NCBI GenBank assembly: GCA_026122225.1 | Contig: JANEZZ010000807.1 | Coordinates: 1,054,001 to 1,118,000 of the forward strand | Source: Heloderma charlesbogerti | Taxonomy: Eukaryota > Chordata > Lepidosauria > Squamata > Helodermatidae | DNA: 64,000 nucleotides | Direction of reading: 5' to 3' | Part shown: in pieces, positions 22,001-31,709 of the stretch | How positions within the stretch are numbered: the stretch's first letter is position 1 | Layout: each line of letters opens with the position of its first letter | The notes under the pieces: model-generated | Seen by the model: only the letters and a program-made list of their open reading frames with translations | Database searches by the model: none | What the model was told of the DNA's origin: nothing | Translations under genes and position numbers: made by a program

Positions 22001-25000
22001 GGCGCAAGCGTGCTGCCCCCCAGCTCCACCGAAGGAGGCCAGGACGTGGCGCGACGTGTCATGGCCCCGGGCCTGCCGAGACAGGGAAGGAGGCAGTTGG
22101 GGCGGGGCCTGGCGGCAGCCCCGCAGCCCCCCAGCACTCGCCACCCCAAGCCCAGGCAGGGCCAGCACTCACAGCGAGGCTGCGCCAAGCTCAGGGACAT
22201 CGGAGGGAGGACGGGGGCCGCCAGGCTGGCCTCTCCGCCGCCAGGGCCCCAGCGGCAGGAAATCCCTTGGCTTCGGTCAGAACCCAGGGTCTTGCTGGGC
22301 TCTGGTGCTGCGGCTCCTCTGTCACTTCCAGCGACTCCCCTCATCGGTGCTGCTGCCGGCAGAGCCAGCCGATCCTACTCTCTGCAGGCCGAGCAGCCAC
22401 TAGGGCACCCTGCACTGCCAGGGGCCATTCCCAGCCCCGGCCTCAGCCCGCTGCTTGATCCCGCCCTGGCCACATATCTGCCCACTGTGCCGGGGACATT
22501 TTGGGTCCTGCTCGACGGACCCCACCTGAGGCCAAACCCTCATTTGCCCACCAGAGTGAGAGGCTGAACCTCCACTGGGCCTGGCTGCTGGAGGCCCCTT
22601 TCTCCGCTGTTCCTCCGCCTTAGGGGTGCCCCCTCTCCCCCACTGCTCCCCCCCCGTTGCTCCACCCGCTGCCTCTCCTGCTCCGCCATCATTGCAGCGC
22701 CCGCAGAATTTGGCAATGGGCTTTCTGAACGAATCATGTGGAATCACCCAATTTACACTTGGAGGGGCCTGGGGAGAGGCCCGCTCCGCCATCCGTCCCC
22801 TCTTCGGCGCCCCACCTGCCAAGACAAAGTAGGGAATCCCGAGCCAAGGGAAGGGGCCTGCTCAGGAGCAGCAGCGGCTGCCCGCCCCCGGTACCTGTGT
22901 CAAGGCCCGGATGGGTCTGCACATAGCTTCGTTGGCCACTTGGATGAAGCCCATGGCCACCTCCTCAATGGTGAGGGGCCCTCGGGCACCCAGGAAGGCA
23001 CTGACGTTTGCAGCCAGCTCCTGGAACCCCTGCAGCGTGGCCTCGCGTGACAGGGGCAGATTCTCATTTGGCCCAAAGATGCGAGGGAAGTAACCAGGCA
23101 GGAGTCGGCCCAGGCACAGGTTGGCATCCGTCACCGTCAGTGGCCCCCCTGCAAGCAAGTGGAGAATGGAGCGCGTCAGCCATGTGCTGCCCCTCGTCAG
23201 CCCTTGCTCCAGGTCACCACAGTGCCCAGGCAGCCTCACCCTTCCGGTAGCAAGTGGGGCCCGGATGGGCTCCCGCTGACTCGGGACCAACAGCAAAGAG
23301 CCCAGACCTGGAGTGGGAAAGAGACAGCGGTCAACTCACAACAGTGGCAACACCGACAGCAGGACGGCTCCCTGAGGCAGGAGAGGCGACGCCAAGAGTC
23401 ATGACCCCCCCCCCCAATTCAAGATGGGACAGGAATGGAAAGACCCCCACAGGAGCGAGGGAGGGTGCCCAGGGGCAGGCGCCGAGGAGGAAGCTTTCCA
23501 CGGAATCAGCTGCGCGTCTCACAGCTTCCCACCAGCCCGGGGAAGGGGCGCCACCCGTCCTACGCATTTGCGGCCGGTGGCTGGCCGGGCCCAGCCCTGA
23601 CAGCATCTGAAGCAGGAGGGGAACCAATGCCCCCGCAGGGCTGGGCATTCCTCCACACGGAGCGGGTGGTCTCAGAGAGCGAGGAGGAGAGGCGCACCAG
23701 CCCACCTGAAGAAGAGTCGCGAGCCACCCCCTGCAGCCACCGTGTTGATGTCGAGCTGTGGGGCCTGGATGCTGACGCCGGCTGTCGTGGCCTCGAAGAC
23801 GTGCTCATACTCCCCGGCATAGCGGCTGACGTCTGTGGAGGTGCCTGAGGGAGGTCGCCAGTGAGGGCCCAGGAAGCCCGCAAGGAGCCCCTCACGCCCA
23901 GCCCCTCAGAGGGGCCCCTCCAGAGCCACCCGCAGCGCTCACCTCCCATGTCAAAGCCGATGACGGGCCGCCCGTCTGCCCGGCGGTAGGTGGTGACCGC
24001 GTAGCCCACGACGCCCCCTGCTGGGCCAGAGAGGATGGCGCGGGAGCCGCTGAAGGCCTCCATGGGGGTGAGGCCGCCGTCGGAGCGCATGAACATGACC
24101 GGCACGCCCTGTGGGCACAGGCCACGGGGCAACGTCAGACCAGAGCAAGGAGCACCGGATGGCCCAGGGCACGGTGCCTCTACTGCCCCTCCAAACGGAG
24201 ATCTCGAGCACACACGCTCGCCGGCACTGGCAGGGCCCCCTTTGCAGTATCCTCTGCTGTGACGGGTGGTGGGCTGCCCATCAGCCATGGGTCAGGCAGG
24301 GGCTAAATTCCTGCTTAGCCACGAAGCTCATGGGTCTGTCCCTGTCTTTTGGACTAACTCACCTTGCAGGGCTGTTGCAAGGAAAATATGGGTGGGGCAG
24401 AGAAGTCTAATATTCTCCTCTGAGCTCCCCGGACAAAGGTGGGGGGGTATATAAATCTAGCAAATTAATTACTTTTCATCCTAGGAAAATCCCACTCCCC
24501 AGCTCCTTCCCAAATAATTCTGACTGTCTAACAGTCAAAAGACACAACTGTTCTAAGGGTTCCCAATTCCACACTCTTGCTTAAGGACTTCAGGAGATGA
24601 CCCTTCTGTTTCAGACCAGGTTCCATCCTGTGCAAGAGCCCCAGCAGCCCAGTGCCAGGTGCTGCCCATGCCCCCCCCCAACTGGCCAGTGGTCTACCTT
24701 CTACTCATCCTCGTAGTAAGGTCTGGAGAGATGGGACCAGAGAGCATGGCACCCAGGAGATGGTACCAAGGCCAATGCCATCGGTAGGAATAAGCCAAGA
24801 CAAGGTGTTAAACAGCAAAATGCTACATTCTCAACAGACCAAGCATGACGTCCAAAGAGCAAAATGGCTGTGTTTGCATCAGAGAAACAATAGCACCTTG
24901 AAGTGGGCTGGTCCTTGAGGAATGTGGACTGCTGAGCCCGTGAAACACCCACTCTCTAGGAAGTGGCTTCTAAGGAGGTGATTCCTGACCCCCTGCAGGG

Positions 25001-28000
25001 AATGGGCCAAAGGGCTCCCTTGCTGGAGGCTGGAATCCAGCCCGCCACACCCTGCTCTCCAATGGACGTCTTATACTTCTATACCACCCAACAGCCAAAG
25101 CTCTCTGGGCTATTTGTAAAAATTAAAATCCTAACATGATAAAACATAAAATAAAATCTTTAGAGTTCAAAAGAAAATACAACAAAATAAAAACCAACAC
25201 CAGTGACACACATTTACAAACCAAACCGAAAGACTAAAAAGCCTGAGAATATAAGGTCTTCACCTGGCGCCCCAGAGACCATGACAGGGGTACCAGCGAG
25301 CCTCTCCACAGAGGGCAACCCACAACCAGGGCCCACCACTGAAAAGGCCCTTTCCAAATGCTCAGTGATGAGGTCTGGCTCCTCCTCCAGCTGCTGGGAG
25401 GGATCTATCAAGGCACACATTCCACCGGGTATCCTTTCTGGAGCACCACCAGCTTTCCCAGTTCTTTAACTGGATCTCCCCTGCCCTCACAACAAGCCTG
25501 CAAATCTGGCCAGATATTCCTGTTTAACAGACAGGAAATGGAGGAGCAAAGGCAAATGGGGTTGATCCAGCCCAGGGCCGGGCCATGAGAGCCCGGCAGA
25601 GGTGGGCCTTGCTGCCAGATCTCCCCAGTCCAGCTCTTTGGCTAGAGAACTGCACTGGCTGAAGCCGTCCATAACGGAGACACAGGCAAGCAAGTGCTGT
25701 GCCCCCCCCTCCACCAAAGAACCTCCATCACCTCCTGGCAGGGGGAGCGGAGACACCCAGATCAAAAGAAGCCCTTCTTCACACAGCGCAGTTAAACTAC
25801 AGAATTCTCTACTACAAGATGTCATAACAGCCACCAATTTGGATGGCTTTAAAATAAGTTTGGGCAAATTCATGGAGCATAAGGCTACCCATGGCTACTA
25901 GTCACAATGGCTACAGATCACCTCTGCTATCAGAGGCAGCGTGCCCACACCCTACTCAGCCACTAGGGGAACAGAATGCTGGGTCAGATGGACCTTGGCC
26001 TGATCCAGCAGGGCTCTTTTTATGATCTCCTATTCTCACCTGGAGCTGGGAAGCAAAGCCAGCCCGGAAACTATCCAGGTAGCGGCGGATGCAAGGAGTG
26101 AGGTAGGCATCAGCACAGGCCGTGTAGCCCCGGGGCACCGCCCGCACCATGGGCATCACCTCGGAGGAGAGCGACACCTGCTGGAAGCCCAGCTCCCGGG
26201 CCAGGTCCCCCACCTGCTGCTCGTGGTCTGGCCACCTGCCAGGGACAAAAGCATGTTGGTCACACCGACCCCTCTGTCTTGGAGGCACAGCAGCAGAGGT
26301 GCTCAGGGTGGCAAACGAGGGAGCGGGACGCCCCTTGCTATGGACTGGCCTGGAACAGATGCCAGCTGGGGGGCGAAGACTGGAAAAGAGACCAGAACAG
26401 TGGCCCAGAATTAGGGTTTCCCCCAACACCTTGCACTCACATGGCACATTTTGTTTGCAAAGTGCTTTACGACCTTTATTGGGTTTGCCCCAGGAGAAGC
26501 ATCCCCATCGGCCCAGTACCCCTCGCCTGCTGGATCCCGTGGTAGGAGTGAAGCCACAGCCACAGTGTCTTCAAACAGGAGGCCATCAGAGGGGGGAGGG
26601 GAGCTGCAGCCAGGGGCGGGGGGGGGGGCAGAACATTGCAAAGGGCCCTGGAGAGTGGAACCAACAAGATGTGATTTAAGGGGGGGAGGGAGATTCCGCC
26701 TCTGCCAACATGAGTCCTAGAAACTCCACCACCAGACCCTCTCCTCTTTCAGAGCTTGCAACACCTTCTCAACTCTCTCTCTGCATTCAGAAGGACCATA
26801 AACATGCTCTGCCTAAAACAGAATCTGCGAAACCACACATCGCGTCCCGCTGCCACACAGGACCTGCGGTGTGCCTTTGTTGTTCTTGGGATCAAGTTGT
26901 CCCAGGGCCTGCTCTGAAGGCACATGAGGCAGCCACCTTGCTGAAGCTAAGCAGGTCTGGGTCTGGTCAGTGCTTGGAGGGGAGACCACACGGGAACCGC
27001 ATGTAGCCACCTTGAGTTCCACAGGGGAAGAAAGGGGGGTATAAGTGCAACAAATAAAAATAAATGAAACTGTGAAACTCAGATCAGAATCAAAGGGACT
27101 GCTGGGGGTTTTCCTGAGTGCTGGAGAATCTCTGCCTGAATTGCCTGTGTTAAGTATCAACTGTACACATTTGTCTGGAAAAAACCTTGGCGTTTTAGAC
27201 TTCTATACAGAGTTCTAGGTGCACCTTATATTACTGAGTTAGGGAGAAGCACCTTAGGCTGCAAACCTACGCTTGGGAGAAAGTCCCACTAGAATCAGTG
27301 GGAGTTAATTCTGAGTAAACATGTATAGAATCAAGCTGTACGCCCGCTACATACCGTGACAGTCGACCAGATGGAAAAAGTGCTACTCCAGGCTTCCCCA
27401 ACTTGGTCCCTCCAGATGTGTTGGCCTATGACTCCCAGCATACTGGATGCTGGGAGTTGTAGTCCAACACGTCTGGAGGGCGCCAGGCTGGGGGAGGATG
27501 TGCTGGTCTTTGTGCTCTCATCTATGGCATTTTATTATTGCCTCCGCCCTTCTCATTTGACACGCTTTATGTGGCAGAGGATGCCCCGACCCTTCACCAG
27601 AGACGCCTGAGTGGGCTTTCCAATAAGGGCTTTACCTACTCCAAAGCCTGCTTCAGGGCCGCTCCAAGTTGGGTGAACAACTGCCCTGCCTCATTCATGG
27701 AATTTTACTGGGTGGGGGTGCGGCATCCAGACGTCACCACCTCCCAGCTGTAACCCTCCCGCGTCTTCCCACAGCCTCTTCTCTTTTTTCCCCATAGCAT
27801 GGGAAATCCATTACGGAGGGAAAGGCGGAAGAGCTGCACATCATCTCCTGAGCGGCAGTGCTAGGAGCCCTCCGCCCAGAAGCAGCCCGTTATCCATGAG
27901 CTCGGGGAAGCCCTCCCAGCCGCCCCCCACAGAGCATGTCAGTCTCGGCCAAGAGAACAGGCAACTCTCTGGTCAGGAACAGGACTCACAGGTGGGAGTG

Positions 28001-30439
28001 GAGAAGCACCACTGCCAGGCTGCAGATGCCCCGTGCCAGCAGCCCCTCCAGCTCCCCCCGCAGGGCTTCCAGGTCCACAGGTTGCTCCACCACCAGGGAT
28101 TCCCCTGTCAAGCCTGGGGAGAGGGAGAAACACCCCAGGGGAGTCCACAGCTGAGATCCTGCTGCCACCCTATCTGCCCCCTCCCTGCTGCTTGCGCTGT
28201 TCCCACACGGAACGTCATGGCACCGTGGAACCAACACCAGCTGCACTAGCCCTCCTGCTCACTAGCCCGGCCAGATGGGAGAGCCCAGGTGAGACTGAGG
28301 TGGCGGCAGCAACAGCAGCAGCCGCCCTGGCCCACCCTGAGCTGGCTGGGCTGGCGCTCCCACCTGTGATCGGCTGGGCTGACGAAAAGAGCCGGCACCC
28401 CTCGTGATGCAGGACCAGGCGCTCGTCCACCTCCACCACAGCCTCGTACAAGACCTCTGGCACCGACACTGCCTGGGGGGGGGAGGGAGGGGGGACAGTG
28501 GTGTGCTGGGTCAGAGGGAGGCCATGGTGCAGCAGCCCCCATCTAAGAGGGAGGGTGCTGCTGGGGGGCCTGCTCCTTCACAGGCCAGGACTTCATGGGG
28601 ACTCGTTCAGAACGATGTGGTGCCTCAGGCAAAGCGGACTCTTGGGCCGTGGCAAAGTCACGGGGCTGAGAGGGGCCACAAGGTGCTGCACTTTTTTTGC
28701 CGCAACAGGCAAACACGGCATGAGTGAAGGCGCCTGGGCGGGAGGCTGGCTGCGCTCCCCCCTCGTGACCTACCCGAGGCTGGACCCCACAGGTCCGCCT
28801 TGGTCTGGCCCAGCAAGGAGACGCTTCTCACATGCTGGTGTTTCCAGCCCCCCCGCCCAAGGGGCTCAGCAGAGACATTTCCGGGCAATCCAGGTTGTGG
28901 AAAATGCTCAACAAGTAGTTGCGGGGGGGGGGGGGGGAGCAGCAAGCCTCAGGCCGCTGCCCGGGCTGCCACCCCACTGCTCCACTGGCCCAAGAAGCCC
29001 TGGCCAAGGGCGGGCAGGCCGAACTCACAGTCTCTCCTCTGGCAGAGACACCATGGAAACAAGGAAGGGAGCGGGGCCCCTCTCACACGCCTCTCCAGCA
29101 TGCTGGAGATCTGCAGAGGGCACAGGCAGGCAAAGAGCTCTTCCCTGTGCCCCCGGCCCAGCCAGCTGGAACGCTCCTCTCCAGCCACCAGCCAATCCCG
29201 AGAGCGGCAGGGTGCCCGTCCCTCCAGGCTGCCCAGGGAAGGTGGCACCAACTGGCACAGGCTGGGTCATGGGCGGCCAGGCACTCCGCCTTCCGGGGGG
29301 GGGCGGAACGGAGCTCCCCACCCAGGACACGTGGCTCAGGAGAGCCCCACGCCGAAGGAGGCCGGCACTGACCAAGTCGAATATCTGGGGCCGGGCCTGG
29401 TTGCCGATGTGCAGCAGGTCCCGGAAGCCCTTGGTGACGAGCAGGGCGAGGCGCTCCCCACGCCGCTCCAGCAAGGCATTGGTGGCCACCGTGGTGCCCA
29501 TGCGGATCCACTCAATGCGCGACGTGTCCAGGGGCTGGTCTTTGGGGAAGGGGACACCACACTCCTGGGGGGAACAAAGCATCAGCCGCCTGCTAGACGC
29601 CCCCTCAACTCTTGGGCTCAGGCCCCGGAACGCGCGCTGCCGGGTGTTGCACTTAAGAATGCTGGACTGGGACTCGGGAGATCTGGGTTCCGGTCCACAC
29701 TTGGCCATGAAGCTCCCTGGGTGGCTTTGGGCCAGCCACTGACTCGCAGCCTAACCTACCTCACAGGGTAGTTGTGAAGATAAAAGGGAGGATTGCATGC
29801 ACTGCCTTCAGCTCCTTCAAGGAAACCAATGGCATGGATGGCGGAGTGTTTTGCACTGGCCCTGGAACCCCTTCAGACCCTTTGAAACCACCTGCCTGGC
29901 AGCTGAGACAGCTGCCAGCCCCCTTCTCTGTGTGGGGAGGGGAGGCCGACCCAGGCCTGCAAGCAGCTGGGGAGCTCCCTCCCGGGGAAACTGCTTGGGG
30001 GCCCAGTTGCAGGGGGCCCCTCCTCTCTGGGGAACGGGAGATCCGGGGCTTAACTTGCCCAAAGTTGCTGGGCTTTGTGGCTTGTCTCGCGGCTGCCTGG
30101 CGCTGCCTTAACGGCGGCGGTTTCGCACGGGCGCTCGTTACGCAAGGGCTTCGTTCTCGCTAAGCGGCTTGGAGTGCCATTTTGCGGGGGGAGGCAGGGC
30201 AGCCTTCTCGGGCAGGGCAGCCGGGGAGCCCTTGGAAGCCGCGCTGGCCCGCCCGGCCCCCTCACCTCTTCCAAGATGCGGCGGATGCCCTCGGTGGGAG
30301 CATCGCTGTAGTTGGCCGGGTCCTCCGAGAGCAGCTTCAGCACCCGCACTCTCCCCCGGGGGCAGCGGGCGAAGACGTCGGTGAAGGTGCCGCCGCGGTC
30401 GATGGAGAACTGGAACTTGCCGGGCAGCGGCGCAGCCAT
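10003..30439 (-). CDS. OPLAH: 5-oxoprolinase (ATP-hydrolysing), complete, 26 coding exons
   Basis: Cytosolic homodimeric enzyme that opens 5-oxo-L-proline to L-glutamate using ATP in the gamma-glutamyl (glutathione) cycle. Exons in transcription order: 30439-30266, 29564-29373, 28472-28364, 28113-27990, 26235-26040, 24108-23943, 23844-23706, 23307-23240, 23148-22895, 22072-21960, 20637-20467, 20258-20121, 20028-19890, 18979-18867, 18748-18597, 18490-18330, 17417-17316, 16925-16751, 16583-16399, 14024-13878, 13490-13356, 13052-12903, 11367-11210, 10786-10626, 10383-10286, 10164-10003. They sum to 3882 nt, 1293 aa (human 1288). The N-terminal hydantoinase A half has the phosphate-binding motifs DRGGTFTD (near residue 14) and GFDMGGTSTD (near 316). 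The hydantoinase B half follows from about residue 735, ending with a TPGGGG motif and a divergent tail. All junctions are GT-AG except intron 21 (GC-AG). Repeats are confined to introns. No frameshift or internal stop was found. Confidence 0.97.
11378..11441 (-). repeat. Purine/pyrimidine tandem repeat at the 3' end of OPLAH intron 22
   Basis: On the plus strand a string of GGAAGGGGGA-like units, almost purely purine. On the transcribed minus strand it is a long CCCCCTTCCT tract that leads straight into the exon 23 acceptor (exon starts 11367). Confidence 0.85.
12409..12625 (+). mobile_element. CR1 3'-end fragment in OPLAH intron 22
   Basis: Degenerate copy of the CR1 3' UTR type seen at 38310-38755 (CACCAGTTGCTGGG, CTGCTTGTGGG, AGCAGAATGCTGG). 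It is antisense to OPLAH. Confidence 0.65.
13053..13355 (-). other. OPLAH: GC-AG intron 21 of OPLAH
   Basis: The exon ends ...AAC CAG and is followed on the minus strand by GCAAGC, a typical GC-type 5' splice site with a strong surrounding match. The acceptor is CTGCAG before a GGCTGCCTGG exon start. No GT donor nearby keeps both the frame and the conserved protein. Confidence 0.9.
15010..16020. other. AT-richer island in OPLAH intron 19, unassigned
   Basis: Within a GC-rich gene this roughly 1-kb block is clearly richer in A+T and carries no recognised SINE or LINE. Minus-strand open frames (15691-15937) contain hydrophobic stretches but match no family I know. The rest of intron 19 (14025-16398) shows only a palindromic repeat at 16021-16135. 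Confidence 0.4.
16021..16135. repeat. Degenerate palindromic (MITE-like) repeat in OPLAH intron 19
   Basis: Contains the arm GGTGCCCTCTAGATGTGCTG-GACTACAAC shared with repeats at 27392-27490 and 52655-52762; the opposite arm is decayed. Confidence 0.5.
17636..17675 (+). repeat. Compound tetranucleotide microsatellite (GGTC)n(ATTC)n
   Basis: About four to five GGTC units run into five ATTC units in OPLAH intron 16. An AT-rich repeat-like tail follows to about 17780 (TTTATTATGTTACTTATTTA, then CAGGCAGCTTACAACA). Confidence 0.85.
17990..18078 (+). repeat. Dispersed repeat fragment in OPLAH intron 16
   Basis: The phrases GGGGGCCACATCCCTGTAGT and GGGCGGGGCCAGAGGCAAA resemble an interspersed repeat of unknown class often met in reptile DNA. 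No ends are defined. Confidence 0.3.
19095..19283 (-). mobile_element. tRNA-derived SINE, nearly full length
   Basis: Reverse complement starts with a tRNA-like head (CATAGCTCAGCCACAGAGCC, then the B-box-like GGTTCGATCCCCGCCAGCAT) and ends AAGGCTGCTTCCTTT. It lies in OPLAH intron 13 in the gene's own orientation. Related copies: 1031, 21271, 33518, 39446, 41660, 50838 and 52925. Confidence 0.7.
21271..21350 (+). mobile_element. tRNA-derived SINE head fragment
   Basis: CATAGCTCAGTGGCCAGCAC with a decayed B box (GGCTCCACCCC) and GGCAGGGCTCAGGG, matching the 5' part of the SINE at 19095-19283. In OPLAH intron 10. Confidence 0.55.
24265..24450 (+). mobile_element. Second tRNA-SINE type (CORE/MIR-like), decayed
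   Basis: Contains CTCACCTTGCAGGGCTGTTG-CAAGGA and a GGGGGTATATAAATC 3' end, matching the family member at 29640-29795. In OPLAH intron 5. Confidence 0.5.
25065..25470 (-). mobile_element. L2-type LINE 3' end
   Basis: The reverse strand encodes the L2 C-terminal ERAFSVVGP motif and a 3' UTR with the CACCCAACAGCCAAAGCTCT phrase seen in plus orientation. It sits in OPLAH intron 5. A related fragment is at 44459-44800. Confidence 0.65.
25775..26028 (+). mobile_element. CR1 3' end next to OPLAH exon 5
   Basis: Matches the 38310-38755 CR1 3' end (CTTCTTCACACAGCGCAG, GGATGGCTTTAAAA, CCTGATCCAGCAGGGCTCTT). It ends within about 10 nt of the exon 5 splice donor and is antisense to OPLAH. Confidence 0.75.
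26930..27065 (+). mobile_element. 5S-rRNA-derived SINE (SINE3 type)
   Basis: Contains GAAGCTAAGCAGGTCTGGGT, GGTCAGTGCTTGGAGGGGAG and ACCACACGGGAA, a close match to the internal promoter half of 5S rRNA, fused to a tail ending AGTGCAACAAATAAAAATAA like an L2-type LINE end. OPLAH intron 4, antisense to the gene. Confidence 0.75.
27392..27490. repeat. Palindromic MITE-like repeat
   Basis: Near-perfect hairpin: the arm CCCCAACTTGGTCCCTCCAG...GTGTTGG is matched in reverse by CCAACACGTCTGGAGGGCGC...GGGG, with CAGCATACTGGATGCTG at the centre. OPLAH intron 4. Probably a non-autonomous DNA transposon; superfamily not determined. Confidence 0.6.
29640..29795 (+). mobile_element. tRNA-SINE of CORE/MIR-like type
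   Basis: Head with GGACTGGGACTCGGGAGATC and the B-box-like GGTTCCGGTCC, body GGCTTTGGGCCAGCCACTGA, and CCTACCTCACAGGGTAGTTG. OPLAH intron 1, antisense to the gene. Confidence 0.65.
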
Positions 30440-30961
30440 GGCCGAGCGGGGGAATAAACGGGCGGCCGGGGCGCCTGGGTTCCCAGGGGAGGAGAGGCGG
30501 GGGAGACCGGCTAGGAGGGGCGGGGAGCGAAGCCGCCTGGCCGCTCTCGTCGGGGGGCCCTGCCCAGCCGCAGACCCGGGGCGGCGCAGTGCTCGGGAGG
30601 CGGGCGGAGTGGAAGAGCAGCAGGCCGAGAAAAGACCCCCCCCGTTCCTCGCGCCCCGCCCGCCCGCCTTCTCGGGAGACTCGCTCGTCAGCGCAGCGGC
30701 AGCAGCTGCCTGAAGGGGCCGCCCCGACGGAGCGCCCCTCGCCCGGCCTCCGCGCTGGAAGCCCCGCCCGCCGCGGGAGAGGCCGGCTCCGCGCCTCCCA
30801 CTTGTTGGACGGGTTCAGCCGGAGACGGAATGGGGGCGCTGCGGAGACCAGGGTCAGGCCGCCGCCCCTCGCCCGCAGCGGTCAAGGGAGGAAGGAATAA
30901 GGGAGTCGTCTTGCTGAACGACTCCGCCCCGCTCCCCCATGGAAGGGGGGGCCGGTTCGTT

Positions 30962-31020
30962 CACTTGCGACGTGACAAGTGGGGCTGAACTCGATGGTCT
31001 TGTAGGCCCCCTCCAACCCT
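30962..31020 (+). mobile_element. CR1 3'-terminal scrap in the OPLAH/EXOSC4 promoter region
   Basis: TGAACTCGATGGTCTTGTAG-GCCCCCTCCAACC matches the last 60 nt of CR1. It lies between the two divergent promoters. Confidence 0.6.
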
Positions 31021-31709
31021 ACGCTCTGCGCGCTTCCAGCCGAGGATTTCGAGCTCTGCAATAGGAAACGTTCCGTTTCAAAAAACCAGTGGGGCCACTG
31101 CGCCCTTTCTTGCGGGGGGGGGCAGGGGCTTCGTTAAGATGGCGAGCCCCTCGTCGTGCTCGAGGGACTCTGAACAGACCCCTGCTGAGCAGGGCGGGGG
31201 GAGCGCTGAAGGGGCGCCTGAACCGAGGCAGAGGGAAGGGGGCTCCTCACGGCCCCCGTCCAACGGCCGCCGCCAGTGCCCAGCCGTCCGTCGGACGGGC
31301 GCCAGCCGCACGGCCAGGTGACGACTCCTCCTCTCCTGGGCAGGGTCCGCCAAGGGCTCCTCGGCGCTCACGTTCCCTGAAGAAACGCAGCCCGGCCCCG
31401 CCCGGAGAAGCACGGGCGACGCGCCCCCCGTGCGAGGGAGCCGCACGGCCTGAGGGCTGCGCCCCCCGGCCCAGCCGAGGGGCGGCCGCGCGGCAAGAAG
31501 GCGGGGCGAAGCGGGCCTCCCGCTCAGGCAGCTTCGTCTCCGCAGCCGCGCCGCGGGGCGCGTCGCGGGGCGCGCGCGCACGTGCAGCGCTCGCACGCGG
31601 CGGCCGGGGACGGGGCTGCCGGGGCGGGCGCCTCCGCCGCGCGCCTCGCCAGGGGGCGGGGCGGGGCGGGGCGGCGCTTGGCCCGCGGAGCAGGCCGGGA
31701 GGCGGGGGC

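Noticed and set aside
26930..27065. A functional 5S rRNA gene
   Set aside because: Only the middle of 5S is present, with substitutions, and it is fused to a LINE-like tail; this is a SINE.
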